64,000 nucleotides of DNA from CALRQJ02 sp943370285 (GTDB taxonomy: Bacteria > Bacteroidota > Bacteroidia > Chitinophagales > Chitinophagaceae): NCBI GenBank assembly GCA_943370285.1, contig CALRQJ020000017.1, positions 1 through 64,000 on the forward strand, in the 5' to 3' direction. The notes beneath the pieces were generated by a model that was not told the DNA's origin, searched no databases, and saw nothing but the letters and a program-made list of their open reading frames with translations. The translations under genes and the position numbers were made by a program. Shown one piece after another: positions 1 to 11,004 of this stretch. Numbering within the stretch: position 1 is the first letter of the stretch; each line of letters starts with the position of its first letter.

Positions 1-1122
<1,122 letters not shown>

Positions 1123-1286
1123 AAATGAGTTTTGATCTGACTTAATCTCTTTCGAAATTAACGTGTCATATCTGTATTAATAATGTTACGTTAACCTTAC
1201 CTCTGATATTGAAATCAGAGTGCTGTTGCTTCAAACTTTCAAAGAACTTTGTTTACTTTTTGATTCCCTTTTTTTGATTGGGAGTG

Positions 1287-1318
1287 CAAAGGTAAGTGGC
1301 TGTGTTTATTCAGCCAAA
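1287..1318 (-). promoter_or_regulatory. rRNA promoter, proximal of three
   Basis: On the minus strand, TTTG (1315-1318) is followed after a 20-bp spacer by TACCTTTG (1287-1294). This matches the Bacteroidota housekeeping consensus TTTG - about 19 bp - TAnnTTTG. It reads towards the 16S gene, leaving a leader of roughly 160 nt. It is one of three such boxes in tandem. Confidence 0.7.
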
Positions 1319-1400
1319 TTTATTTTCAATTTTTTCATTTTTATTTTCTCAGAATTTCATCGGAGAAAATTATTGAAAGACCTTGATTTTTAATGGGCTG

Positions 1401-1431
1401 CAAAGATAATCAGAAGAAGAATATTTCCAAA
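1401..1431 (-). promoter_or_regulatory. rRNA promoter, middle of three
   Basis: Minus strand TTTG (1428-1431), 19-bp spacer, TATCTTTG (1401-1408); the -7 box fits TAnnTTTG exactly. The spacing and sequence class are the same as in the two flanking boxes, about 115 bp away on each side. Confidence 0.75.
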
Positions 1432-1507
1432 TTTATTTTCAAAAAATTCTAGTGATTTCTTTGTTGTGTTTGCCTGTTAAAGAGCTGCTTTTTTGTTAAG
1501 CGGGGTG

Positions 1508-1538
1508 CAAAGATAAGGGTGGAATTATTCCTGCCAAA
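1508..1538 (-). promoter_or_regulatory. rRNA promoter, distal of three
   Basis: Minus strand TTTG (1535-1538), 19-bp spacer, TATCTTTG (1508-1515). The 1123-1608 gap holds these three promoters and AT-rich leader sequence; I see no gene in it. Confidence 0.75.
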
Positions 1539-1608
1539 TGTTTTTTTGAAAAAAATTAAACGAAATCCCGAAGTGCTTATTGAGAAAGGGTTTCAAGGCA
1601 AAAAAAAA

Positions 1609-2355
1609 TTACGTTGAGACGATAATTTTAGGAAAATCAACCTTTATTAAGGTTAGACCATGTGCTGGAGCAGAAAAATCTGCCGGGATTGTATTTGAAT
1701 TTGACAACATCAATTCAAACTCGTCGATTGATATAGATTTCCGAGCTACTTTAAGCATTGTTGCTACTAGTGCCCTTACCATTCCCCTTAAGAAGCGATT
1801 TGCTTTAACTTGGTATATAAACGTATGACCATTATCTATCCATCTACTTTCTAAGATTGTACATTCATGTGTATATACTTGGCTATTTCTTTTTGCAAAT
1901 GCTTCGAAGTTTTGATTTGCCAGAACCATACTAGCAGCCTGAGTTAATAAATCGAAATCTATAGCATAGGGATAGAACCAAGATGTTTGGTTTGAGAATG
2001 GATCTTTTTGGGTATGAATAGAATAATTATAAGTTCTTGCTGTAGCAGAGAACCTTGCATGCAAGTCAGGTTCTGTTTCTATAATTTTATTTACAACAAT
2101 ATCATTTGGCAGCACTGCATTAATGTTATAGAGCTTAGACGATTCTATATTTACAGCAGTATCTACATGAAAATAATTCTGTTTTGCATGAACGCCGGCA
2201 TCTGTACGAGAAGATCCGGTTAAATCGAATGGGGTTCTGTATATAGTTTGCAAAGCGACTTGTACCCTATCTTGGATAGTATCTGCGTTTTCTTGGGTTT
2301 GAAACCCGCTATAATTTGTGCCTAAGTAGGCCACTTCTACAAAATACCTAGGCAT
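1609..2355 (-). CDS. truA: tRNA pseudouridine synthase A
   Basis: Cytoplasmic enzyme that converts uridines 38-40 in the tRNA anticodon stem-loop to pseudouridine. The protein has 248 residues, normal for TruA. The catalytic motif RTDAGVHA is at residues 50-57, with the nucleophilic Asp at 52. The N-terminal RYFVEVAYLGTNYSGFQ and the later RFLRGMVRALV segment are typical of the family. The ATG start sits at the beginning of the conserved N-terminus. It is followed downstream only by the rRNA promoter region, and the upstream DUF4476 gene lies 13 bp away in the same direction, so the two may be co-transcribed. Confidence 0.96.
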   Translation of the reverse strand: MPRYFVEVAYLGTNYSGFQTQENADTIQDRVQVALQTIYRTPFDLTGSSRTDAGVHAKQNYFHVDTAVNIESSKLYNINAVLPNDIVVNKIIETEPDLHARFSATARTYNYSIHTQKDPFSNQTSWFYPYAIDFDLLTQAASMVLANQNFEAFAKRNSQVYTHECTILESRWIDNGHTFIYQVKANRFLRGMVRALVATMLKVARKSISIDEFELMLSNSNTIPADFSAPAHGLTLIKVDFPKIIVST

Positions 2356-2368
2356 ATAGTTTAAGGCG

Positions 2369-3490
2369 CTATTTACTTTTTGTTAGTTCTGTAAACTTAT
2401 TTATCAGGGCGATATCTGTTAGTTCGGCAATTAAGCTATTGAATTTATATACATCGTAAGCAAAAGGATATGCTGCTTCGAAGAATTGATAACGTCCATT
2501 ATCATTCAAGAACAGAGTTGATAAATTCTTGATTTGCTGAACAGTAAAGCATTTTGCCTTAAACACTTTTTTTGCAGCATTAATCATAGGGCCGTCTTCT
2601 GATTCGGCTGACATTTTTCTTCTCAATTTGAAAAAATCATCATCTGCAGCTAAACTGATACAATTGGTATTAAATGCTTTGACCGTTGTATCTACTGAAA
2701 TACCAACGCTAGATGAGCTAGATTGATTACTACTTGATGCTGATTGATAAGGAATGAAAACTCTTATGGTGTCGGAATACGTTGCATCAACCTCTATATA
2801 GGTAAGTTGCAAGCCAGTATTAAAGCCCGACTCTCCATATTTAAACACTCCTAATTGCTTTTGAGGTGCAGTATTTGCTGTGGGAATATTTACTTCGGGC
2901 TTTTGAGGAATAGGGTCTGGAACGACAGGTTTTACCTCCTGTTGTTCGATAACTACCTTTGGCGTATCAATTTTTTCGGGTCCTTTAGCTGGAGCAGTAA
3001 CCTTTACAATAGCTACAGAATCTTTCGGCTTTACAACCGGTTCATCCTTTTTTTCAATTGGCTTTTGTGGCTCCGGTGCAATTTCGGGTTGTGCTTTTGG
3101 CGTTTGTTTTACTACATCGAACTTGGTATTTGCTGTCGGCTTTTGGTTAGCCATAAGTATCTCGAAAGTTTGAAGGTTGAATAAACCCCAACCTTTATCG
3201 CCAAACTGTTTTAATGTAAATCCTATATCTTTCTTATCAATCACACAATGGAAGGGTTGGTCCTTAATTTCATTTCCAGCAAAGCCAATTGTAAATGAAT
3301 ATTCTCCATTAGCCAGTTTTGGAATGACAAGATAACCGTTTGCGGAAGAACTGTAATTTGTTTTTGCCATCGTTACATTAAATGGCTGTCTATTATCAGA
3401 TTGAATGAACATAAAATGCTGTTGCTGCGCTATTGATACACTTAAAACTATAAAAGTGAGCATCAAAAAGAGGAAATTGCGTTTTATCAT
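2369..3490 (-). CDS. secreted DUF4476 domain protein
   Basis: A 373-residue exported protein of unknown function, of a type found in Bacteroidota. The start was moved nine codons inside the longest frame because MIKRNFLFLMLTFIVLS then gives a clean signal peptide ending near SIAQ. The middle (about residues 125-215) is low-complexity and rich in Pro, Lys and Val (PKAQPEIAPEPQKPIEKK), probably an extended linker. The last 100 residues fit the DUF4476 helical domain: FFKLRRKMSAESEDGPMIN, AKKVFKAKCFTVQQIKNL, LFLNDNGRYQFFEAAYPF. It ends 13 bp before truA. Confidence 0.8.
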   Translation of the reverse strand: MIKRNFLFLMLTFIVLSVSIAQQQHFMFIQSDNRQPFNVTMAKTNYSSSANGYLVIPKLANGEYSFTIGFAGNEIKDQPFHCVIDKKDIGFTLKQFGDKGWGLFNLQTFEILMANQKPTANTKFDVVKQTPKAQPEIAPEPQKPIEKKDEPVVKPKDSVAIVKVTAPAKGPEKIDTPKVVIEQQEVKPVVPDPIPQKPEVNIPTANTAPQKQLGVFKYGESGFNTGLQLTYIEVDATYSDTIRVFIPYQSASSSNQSSSSSVGISVDTTVKAFNTNCISLAADDDFFKLRRKMSAESEDGPMINAAKKVFKAKCFTVQQIKNLSTLFLNDNGRYQFFEAAYPFAYDVYKFNSLIAELTDIALINKFTELTKSK

Positions 3491-3645
3491 TAGAATAGAG
3501 ATAATGTATTGTAACAAAACTAATTAATCTATTGCAATCAATAAGCCAATTTCTATCCACCCTAAATACCAATCTTATTATTTTGATTTTGATTTGCCAT
3601 TCTGAGTTTACATTTACCAAATCATTTCTCAAAATCGATTACATT

Positions 3646-6135
3646 ATGAAGAAAATCCTGCTTTTTATTACAATGGCGGCAGGCCTTGTGCAATCTTACG
3701 GGCAATTTGTTTCCTCTCCAGGAAGAGATGACAATTGGAGAAAAACTTATAGAGCCACAGAAACAAAAATTAATAGTCTTGTACACACCAAATTAGATGC
3801 TCGTTTCGACTACGACAAATCATATTTGTATGGTAAAGCATGGCTTACTTTAGAGCCACATTTTTATCCGACCGATTCTTTGCGATTAGATGCAAAAGGT
3901 ATGGACATTAAAAAGGTTAGCCTTTTTAATGCCGGTAAAACAAAAGACCTTGCTTATAAATATGCTGACAATTTCTTGGATATTACTTTAGATAGAGTGT
4001 ATAAAAAAGGGCAACGATACACTGTACATATTGAATATACAGCAAAACCAAATGAATTTAAAACAAAGGGTAGTGCTGCCATTAATGATGCTAAAGGTTT
4101 GTATTTTATTAATCCTAAAGGAGAAGATAAAAACAAACCAACTCAGATTTGGACACAAGGTGAAACCGAGGCCACTAGCGTATGGTGCCCTACTATTGAT
4201 AGACCCAATCAAAAAACTACACAAGAGTTTATTTTAACTGTTCCATCTAAATATGTGAGCCTTTCGAATGGCTTATTAACAAGCCAAAAGAAAAATGCAG
4301 ATGGTACAAGAACCGACACTTGGAAAATGGATTTGCCACATGCCCCCTACTTATTCTTTATAGGAATAGGAGATTATGCTGTTGTTAAAGACAAATACAA
4401 GGGCAAAGAAGTAAGTTATTACGTTGAAAAGGAATATGAAGCAGTGGCTAGAAAAATTTTCGGTCTTACCCCTGAGATGATTAAGTGCTTTGAACAATTG
4501 ACCGGTGTGCCTTATCCCTGGTCTAAATATGCACAGATGACAGCCCGTGACTATGTAAGTGGTGCAATGGAAAACACCACTGCTACATTACACCAAGAAA
4601 GTGCACAACAAAATGCCAGAGAGTTAATGGATGGCAATGGCTGGGAGTCTACTATTGCACATGAATTATTTCATCAATGGTTTGGCGATTTAGTTACGGC
4701 AGAAAGTTGGAGTAACCTTACCGTTAACGAAAGTTTTGCCAATTATAGTCAGGTTTTATGGAATGAATATAAATATGGTGCTGATGCCGCTGCAGAAGAA
4801 AATTTAAATGATATGCAGAGCTATTTAAGTAGTGGCAGCAGAAGCAGTACTAGAGATTTAGTTCGCTTTTATTATGCTGATAAAGAAGATATGTTTGACT
4901 TGGTGAGTTACAACAAGGGCGGAAGAATATTACATATGCTGAGAAATTATTTAGGTGATTCTGCTTTTTTTAAAGGGCTGAATGTTTTCCTCACTGCAAA
5001 TAAATTTAAAGCAGCAGAAGCACATCAGTTACGTTTGGCCTTTGAAGAAGTATCGGGCAAAGACCTTAACTGGTTTTTTAATCAATGGTATTTTGGCAAT
5101 AGCCACCCTAAACTTGAAATTAGCTATAACTATGACGAAAGTGCTAAAATAGCGAAGGTGATGATTAAGCAAACACAGTCTGGCGACAAGATTTTCAAAC
5201 TGCCATTTGCAATTGATGTGTATGAAAAAAATAGCAAGAAAAGACATATGGTTTGGGTTGAAAATAAAATAGACAGCTTTCAATTTGCAGTTAGTGGAAA
5301 GCCAGATTTAATTAATGTTGATGGCGATAAGATTTTATTAGCAGATAAAAAAGAAAGCAAAACTTTAGCTGAATACATTCATCAATATCATTTTGCCGGC
5401 AACTTTGTTGACAGAAAAGAAGCATTAGATTTTGCCGGAAAAAATAGTGATAAGCCAGAAGCGAATGCATTATTTAAAGCCGCATTAAATGATAAGTACT
5501 TTAAATTAAGAGAAAGAGCATTGAGAGGATTAAAGATAGATAAAGCCGATGCAACAACTATCGCTACAATTTTAAAAATTGCAAAAACGGATGCTCATCG
5601 TACAACAAGAGCTGCAGCTATTGATGCATTAGCCGGTCTTAGAATTAAAGAAAACAAAGACTTTTATGTTGCTGCTGTTAAAGATTCTTCTTATTCCGTT
5701 GCCGGTGCTGCTTTAGAAGCTTTATTAAACATTGACGAAGCAAAAGCCATTGAACTTTTACCAGAGCTAAAGAAAGATGCAAAAGACCGCTTAAGCAATG
5801 CTATACAACTAGTAGAAGTATTAACAAGAAGCGCTGACGATTTTGATAAAGTAACTAAAGAGTTTGATGACCTAAATCCCTTTGAAAAATTAAACAAATA
5901 CAAAAATTACCTTACCTTTTTAGGAAAAGTAGAAGATATTGTAAATTTCAAAAAAGGGGTAGATAAAATTGTGGCATTCCGTAATCAAATTACACCATTT
6001 GCACCACAGTTTAAAGATGTTGTAAATCAGGGATTGATGGAATTAAGAAAGAAAAAATTAGATGCTAAGATTGATATTAATGCCTATCAAATTGATCAGC
6101 AAGTAGCATACATCAATGAAAAATTAAAAGACTAA
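3646..6135 (+). CDS. M1 family zinc aminopeptidase, exported
   Basis: Metallopeptidase that probably removes N-terminal residues from peptides in the periplasm. The ATG at 3646 is chosen over an in-frame start 38 codons upstream because MKKILLFITMAAGLVQSYGQ is a signal peptide. The zinc site is HELFHQW at residues 339-345 with the third ligand Glu362, giving the HExxH-x18-E spacing of gluzincins. The substrate-anchoring GAMEN motif lies just before it (SGAMENTTAT). The C-terminal third, from about residue 590, is helical with Ala/Leu-rich repeats resembling HEAT repeats. Its 829 residues are normal for the M1 family. Transcription probably ends at the hairpin just downstream. Confidence 0.93.
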   Translation: MKKILLFITMAAGLVQSYGQFVSSPGRDDNWRKTYRATETKINSLVHTKLDARFDYDKSYLYGKAWLTLEPHFYPTDSLRLDAKGMDIKKVSLFNAGKTKDLAYKYADNFLDITLDRVYKKGQRYTVHIEYTAKPNEFKTKGSAAINDAKGLYFINPKGEDKNKPTQIWTQGETEATSVWCPTIDRPNQKTTQEFILTVPSKYVSLSNGLLTSQKKNADGTRTDTWKMDLPHAPYLFFIGIGDYAVVKDKYKGKEVSYYVEKEYEAVARKIFGLTPEMIKCFEQLTGVPYPWSKYAQMTARDYVSGAMENTTATLHQESAQQNARELMDGNGWESTIAHELFHQWFGDLVTAESWSNLTVNESFANYSQVLWNEYKYGADAAAEENLNDMQSYLSSGSRSSTRDLVRFYYADKEDMFDLVSYNKGGRILHMLRNYLGDSAFFKGLNVFLTANKFKAAEAHQLRLAFEEVSGKDLNWFFNQWYFGNSHPKLEISYNYDESAKIAKVMIKQTQSGDKIFKLPFAIDVYEKNSKKRHMVWVENKIDSFQFAVSGKPDLINVDGDKILLADKKESKTLAEYIHQYHFAGNFVDRKEALDFAGKNSDKPEANALFKAALNDKYFKLRERALRGLKIDKADATTIATILKIAKTDAHRTTRAAAIDALAGLRIKENKDFYVAAVKDSSYSVAGAALEALLNIDEAKAIELLPELKKDAKDRLSNAIQLVEVLTRSADDFDKVTKEFDDLNPFEKLNKYKNYLTFLGKVEDIVNFKKGVDKIVAFRNQITPFAPQFKDVVNQGLMELRKKKLDAKIDINAYQIDQQVAYINEKLKD

Positions 6136-6155
6136 TAATTATTAAATTTTGTTTT

Positions 6156-6188
6156 AAAAAATCCGAATGCAAAGCATTCGGATTTTTT
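6156..6188. terminator. bidirectional rho-independent terminator
   Basis: Perfect stem AAATCCGAATGC / GCATTCGGATTT with a 3-nt loop, flanked by A-run and T-run. It lies between convergent genes (aminopeptidase and priA) and can serve both. Confidence 0.85.
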
Positions 6189-6199
6189 ATTGCTACGAA

Positions 6200-8641
6200 T
6201 TAAACAGGATCTACATCTATCATTATGGTTACAGATCTGTACCGCTTAGAAGTTTGCAAAATAATAGCCTGTTGTTGAATAGCTCTTTTACATTGATTAA
6301 TAGTAACAGCATCTTTAGGCAATTTGAGCAATAGCTCAAACAAATATTGATTTTTAACTCTACTAATTACAGGTTCAGCCGGACCTTTTATATATAGTGA
6401 AAAAGGTTGCAATCCTTTCAACATCAAATTGGCACTTTCTTCAGCAATATGTTTGTCTTTGTGCTTAAAAACAAGTTGAATAATTCTGCTAAATGGAGGA
6501 TAGAAAAAAAATTTTCTATTAGTGATTTCAAATGCATATAGTTTTTGATAATCATGTTCTTTTACAAATTGCAACACTGGGTGTTGGATATTGGATACCT
6601 GTACCAACACTTTTCCATCGGCATCTTTTCTCCCTGCTCGGCCACTTACTTGTTCCATCAATTGAAAAGCTCTTTCGTTTACCCTAAAATCGGCAAAGCT
6701 TAAAATTCCATCCGCATCTAAAATTCCAACTAAATTAACATGCTCAAAATCTAATCCTTTCACCACCATTTGTGTACCTACTAAAATATCAATCCGTCTT
6801 TGCTCAAATAATTTGATTAGACTGTCATGATCATTTTTTCCTTTCACACTGTCATAATCCATTCTTGCAATTTTAGCCGTTGGAAATACATCCGCCAACA
6901 ACTCTTCTACTTGTTCTGTTCCAAAATTGCGTTGTACAAAATGATGATTACCACAAGCAGCACAGGTTTGTAGTACAGGATACGTTGAGCCACAATAGTG
7001 ACAGGCTAATTTATTTTTTGCTTTATGATAAGTGAGTGATACATCGCAATGTTTGCATTGCGGAATCCATCCACAAGTACCACACAACAAATATGGGGCA
7101 TATCCTCTTCTATTTTGAAATAAGATAATTTGCTTTTGTTGTTGCAACGTTACTTCTACAGCATCTTTCAATTGTGGTGAAACAATTACTTTGGTATTGT
7201 CTTTTGATGCAACTGTTTTCATATCTACCAATTGCATACTGGGCAATTGAGCATTGCCAAAACGCTCCATCAAAGTAACTAATCCATACTTGCCTTGTTC
7301 GCAATTGTAATAACTTTCAATCGAAGGCGTACCACTACCCAATAACACTTTAGCACCAAATTGATTGGCATAAAATATAGCGGAATCTCTAGCATGATAC
7401 CTTGGTGCCGGATCTTGTTGTTTATACGACGCATCATGTTCTTCATCAACAATAATCAACCCCAAATCTTTAAAGGGAAGGAACAAAGAAGACCTTGCTC
7501 CTAATACAGCTTTTGTTTCGCCGGATTTTATTTTATTCCAAATCTCCACCCTTTCGTTGGCATTAAACTTAGAATGATAAATGGCAATATGTCCACCAAA
7601 GTGCAATTGTAATCTGCGAATGATTTGTGCCGTTAAAGCAATCTCCGGCAACATATACAGCACTTGTTTTCCTTTTTGTATATACTCAGCTATTAACTCA
7701 ATATAAATTTGTGTTTTACCACTTGCGGTTAAGCCGTACAGTAAACAGACTTGCTTCTCGGCAAATACTTGTTGTATAGCAGCTTTAGCATTTTGTTGCG
7801 CAACTGATAATTGAAACCCGAGTTGAATATCTTTAGGCAATGATTTAATTCTATCAGCGACTCTTTTTTCTTGCACTAGAATTTTTTTATCGACCAATCC
7901 TTTTAATTGTGCAAGAGTAGCATTTGCTTTTTTTAGTAATTCGGTTTGTACAACTTCACCTGTTGTTTTAATTAAGTGCAAATAAGACAACAATAACTCC
8001 ATTTGCTTGGGTGCTTTTTTATCGCCCCAATCGTTTAATAAGGTTGCTAAATGGTCTTCGTTATGATAAGTTGGATGCAGCAAAATATAAGTCTCTGTTT
8101 TTGCTTTGTACTTTTGCTTCAACTCCTCCCAGACATAGCAAACTTGTTTTTCGATTAATTTTTTGATGACGGGATAAACATGTGTTACATCTAACAATTG
8201 CTGCACTTCGCTTAAACGTAACTCTTTCTTTAACTCCAATGCTTCGGCAACTATATATTCTTCATCACTTAAAGTTGTATAGTCTGTTCCAAATTCTTCG
8301 TTCCAAATTAAAATACTTTCGCTGTTGAGTTTAAAATTACTAGGTACGGCAGCTTGCATTACTTCTCCTTCTGTACACATGTAATATTTGGCCATCCACT
8401 GCCAAAAATCTAATTGATGTTGGTGCAGTAATGGTTCTTTGTCTAATACATTCAAAATATCTTTTGGCTGAAATGCTTCGGGCTTTTGTTGAATGATTGA
8501 CTTGACAATGCCGGTATATTTTTTATTCTTTAAACTTACTTCTACTCTAATACCAATTTGTATGGCTGACATTAAATAATCCGGCACTGCATACGTGTAG
8601 TTTTTAGGAAGTAGCAATGGAATGATTACTTCGATAAACAT
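6200..8641 (-). CDS. priA: primosomal replication restart helicase PriA
   Basis: DNA helicase that recognises stalled forks and restarts replication. The start was set at MFIEVIIPLLLPKNYTYAVP, where PriA homology begins; the longer frame adds 30 unrelated residues. In order: the N-terminal DNA-binding domain, Walker A GLTASGKT near residue 300, Walker B VDEEHDASYK near 398, and the zinc-binding region from about 520 with CGTCGWIPQCKHC, CHYCG and CAACG. It then has helicase motifs including QMVVKGLDFEHV and QVSGRAGR. The 813 residues are in the family range. The acyltransferase gene lies upstream on the same strand. Confidence 0.97.
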   Translation of the reverse strand: MFIEVIIPLLLPKNYTYAVPDYLMSAIQIGIRVEVSLKNKKYTGIVKSIIQQKPEAFQPKDILNVLDKEPLLHQHQLDFWQWMAKYYMCTEGEVMQAAVPSNFKLNSESILIWNEEFGTDYTTLSDEEYIVAEALELKKELRLSEVQQLLDVTHVYPVIKKLIEKQVCYVWEELKQKYKAKTETYILLHPTYHNEDHLATLLNDWGDKKAPKQMELLLSYLHLIKTTGEVVQTELLKKANATLAQLKGLVDKKILVQEKRVADRIKSLPKDIQLGFQLSVAQQNAKAAIQQVFAEKQVCLLYGLTASGKTQIYIELIAEYIQKGKQVLYMLPEIALTAQIIRRLQLHFGGHIAIYHSKFNANERVEIWNKIKSGETKAVLGARSSLFLPFKDLGLIIVDEEHDASYKQQDPAPRYHARDSAIFYANQFGAKVLLGSGTPSIESYYNCEQGKYGLVTLMERFGNAQLPSMQLVDMKTVASKDNTKVIVSPQLKDAVEVTLQQQKQIILFQNRRGYAPYLLCGTCGWIPQCKHCDVSLTYHKAKNKLACHYCGSTYPVLQTCAACGNHHFVQRNFGTEQVEELLADVFPTAKIARMDYDSVKGKNDHDSLIKLFEQRRIDILVGTQMVVKGLDFEHVNLVGILDADGILSFADFRVNERAFQLMEQVSGRAGRKDADGKVLVQVSNIQHPVLQFVKEHDYQKLYAFEITNRKFFFYPPFSRIIQLVFKHKDKHIAEESANLMLKGLQPFSLYIKGPAEPVISRVKNQYLFELLLKLPKDAVTINQCKRAIQQQAIILQTSKRYRSVTIMIDVDPV

Positions 8642-8756
8642 CGGTTGTTGCTGATTAGAAACAAAAGAAATTTCGCCTCCATCAGCGGAAGCATTATGAA
8701 AATTAAAATTAGATGTTATAAAATGATTCATGCTTTGTAAAGCTACAAGAAGTGTA

Positions 8757-9521
8757 TTAAGCAGCTGATGGATATTTTCTATACCGTCTCAAGCCAGCAT
8801 CCATAATATCGTAAACCACTTGCTTCAATTGCTGAATGTCTTGCATGGTATATTGTTCAACGGATACTTCTTCTAAAAAGACAACTCGATTTTTGCCGGG
8901 AGTTAAAGAGAAAATACTAGAATGATGCAATCTTTCGGCCGTATCAATAAATAACAAAGGCTTAATGGGTGTTTGTGTTTCAATAGCTACTCGAAATGCA
9001 CCATCAAAAAAAGATTTTAATGGTTTGGAATCATCAACATTAAAAGTTCCTTCGGGAAAAAGAAAAATAGAGATACCATGTTTAAGTGCAGCTTTTAATG
9101 CCCTTACACTTTTTGAACGGCGTTCAGCATCTCTTCGATCCACTAAAATTACAGCGGCACGATAAATCCAACCAAACACCGGCACTTTTACCATTTCATA
9201 TTTCCCAAGTACTCTTACAGGTTGATGAATGGTTGTTACTATAGGTGGAATATCCATGTACGACACATGATTAGCAACGAAAATATACTGTCTGCTTGCA
9301 TCGTGTGGTACTTCAAAAATTTCTTTGTGGTGTACGCCGATAAAAAAATACCATGTTCTAGCCCAAGCATTACACACTTTAAAAATAAAATTGCCGCCTT
9401 TAATTTTTCCTATCGCCACTCCCATAAAAACAAAAGGAAGCGCAATGAACATGATTACAATAAAAGTTAGTAGCGCATAGATACAATACAACCATTGAAA
9501 GGGCTTCAGCAACAACTTCAT
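8757..9521 (-). CDS. plsC: 1-acyl-sn-glycerol-3-phosphate acyltransferase (PlsC family)
   Basis: Membrane-bound enzyme that transfers an acyl chain to lysophosphatidic acid to make phosphatidic acid. A hydrophobic N-terminal segment (LLTFIVIMFIALPFVFMG) anchors it. The catalytic NHVSYMD motif (HX4D) is near residue 84, VLGKYEMVKVPVFGW follows, and FPEGTF is near residue 155. The start used is the ATG of MKLLLKPFQW; the longer frame would begin at a TTG. At 254 residues it is normal length. Assignment to PlsC rather than another LPLAT-family acyltransferase is by motif only. Confidence 0.9.
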   Translation of the reverse strand: MKLLLKPFQWLYCIYALLTFIVIMFIALPFVFMGVAIGKIKGGNFIFKVCNAWARTWYFFIGVHHKEIFEVPHDASRQYIFVANHVSYMDIPPIVTTIHQPVRVLGKYEMVKVPVFGWIYRAAVILVDRRDAERRSKSVRALKAALKHGISIFLFPEGTFNVDDSKPLKSFFDGAFRVAIETQTPIKPLLFIDTAERLHHSSIFSLTPGKNRVVFLEEVSVEQYTMQDIQQLKQVVYDIMDAGLRRYRKYPSAA

Positions 9522-9546
9522 GTGTATTTTTTTGCCCAATATCCTA

Positions 9547-9580
9547 AAAAAAAGGGGAACCTGATACAGGTGCCCCTTTA
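9547..9580 (-). terminator. rho-independent terminator after mqnE
   Basis: On the minus strand GGGGCACCTG / CAGGTTCCCC forms a stem followed by a run of eight T. It lies between mqnE and the downstream acyltransferase gene, both on the minus strand. Confidence 0.8.
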
Positions 9581-9675
9581 TTCAACCCTAAACCCTTTGA
9601 AAACCATTATAAACATTGAAAAAACTATGCCAACGGTGCTTAATTAGCATTTACTGACATAAAAATGACAAGGAT

Positions 9676-10854
9676 TTAGTTTAATAGTGGGTTTACTTCC
9701 ATTTCTTCATCATGGATGTCTTTGTAATTTCTGATTTCTTTGTACAGCGTATCTCGTTCTACCGGCTCTCTTTTAACTTGTTTGATTAATGTTACTAATT
9801 CTGTGGTACTCATAGCCGGATTTTGCTCTTCACTACCTGCCATAGAATAGATTTTGGTTGAATCATCAATGGTTCCATCAATATCATTTACACCAAAAGA
9901 AAGTGTTAGCTGAGCATTTTTTCTACCCAGCATTGGCCAATAGGCTTTGATGTGAGGGAAATTATCGAGATACAATCTACTAATCGCATACATCCGCATG
10001 TCTTCTATTACCGATACCTCCGGAATATGACTCATTTCATTATCATGGTTTCTAAACTTCAACGGAATGAATGTATTAAAACCACTAGTTTCATCTTGTA
10101 ATTGACGTAACTGCTCCATATGGTCAACCCTATGCCAGTATTGTTCTACATGACCATACAGCAGCGTAGCATTACTGTGCATACCTTGTAAATGTGCTGC
10201 TTTATGAATAGCTAACCAACCATTGCCATCAACTTTATCTTCACAAATTTGAACTCGTACTTCGGGATGAAAAATTTCTGCACCACCGCCGGGTAAAGAA
10301 TCTAAACCAGCTTCGTGTAACAACTTCATGCCTTCTTCAGTAGTCAATTTTGCCTTTCGGAACATATATTCTAACTCAACAGCGGTAAATCCCTTGATGT
10401 GTAAATCTGGTCGGTGGGCTTTAATCGCTTTCAATAAATCTGCAAAAAAGTAAAGATTCATTTTTGGATGTACACCGCCTACAATATGTACTTCGGTAAC
10501 CGGTTTACCATCATATTTTTTAACAATGTTCAGCATATCATCCATACTCAATTCCCAACCCTCTTCTTTGTGAGCATATAATCGGGAATAAGAACAGAAT
10601 TTGCAGGAGAACACACAGACATTAGTTGGCTCGATATGGAAATTACGATTGAAATAGGTTTTATTACCATGCTTTGATTCTCTTATATAATTAGCCAAAG
10701 CTCCAACAAATGCTAAAGGTGCTTTTTCAAATAGCATAACACCATCCTCAAAGCTGATACGAGTTCCGTTCAATATTTTTTCGCCAATAAGTTTTAAGTC
10801 AGTGTCTTTTTCTGCCGATACTAAACTTTCTACAGCTAATCTATCCGCTACCAT
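9676..10854 (-). CDS. mqnE: aminofutalosine synthase MqnE, radical SAM
   Basis: Catalyses the radical SAM addition step that makes aminofutalosine, in the futalosine route to menaquinone. The 4Fe-4S motif CVFSCKFC (CxxxCxxC) gives Cys80, Cys84 and Cys87, preceded by the typical NFHIEPTNV. The HIVGGVHP and LPGGGAEIF segments are family hallmarks. The start is the ATG of MVADRLAVES; the frame six codons longer begins at TTG. A TAAATTTG box on the minus strand at 10870-10877 could be its -7 element, which would give a very short leader. Its presence says the organism uses the futalosine pathway; other mqn genes are not in the window. Confidence 0.94.
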   Translation of the reverse strand: MVADRLAVESLVSAEKDTDLKLIGEKILNGTRISFEDGVMLFEKAPLAFVGALANYIRESKHGNKTYFNRNFHIEPTNVCVFSCKFCSYSRLYAHKEEGWELSMDDMLNIVKKYDGKPVTEVHIVGGVHPKMNLYFFADLLKAIKAHRPDLHIKGFTAVELEYMFRKAKLTTEEGMKLLHEAGLDSLPGGGAEIFHPEVRVQICEDKVDGNGWLAIHKAAHLQGMHSNATLLYGHVEQYWHRVDHMEQLRQLQDETSGFNTFIPLKFRNHDNEMSHIPEVSVIEDMRMYAISRLYLDNFPHIKAYWPMLGRKNAQLTLSFGVNDIDGTIDDSTKIYSMAGSEEQNPAMSTTELVTLIKQVKREPVERDTLYKEIRNYKDIHDEEMEVNPLLN

Positions 10855-10953
10855 ACGTTTAATTTTGTGCAAATTTAACCCATTTGCTTTTTGATGACAT
10901 GATGTTTGACAGTTATTACAGTAATAACATCATGCATGCCTAAATGTTGGCAT

Positions 10954-10985
10954 AAAAAAAGACCCCGCAATTGCGAGGTCTTTCT
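10954..10985 (-). terminator. rho-independent terminator after the M43 protease gene
   Basis: On the minus strand AAAGACCTCGCAATTGCGGGGTCTTT forms a stem followed by T-run. It lies 20 bp past the stop of the protease gene. Confidence 0.85.
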
Positions 10986-11004
10986 CTATATCGATACAAA
11001 AATA

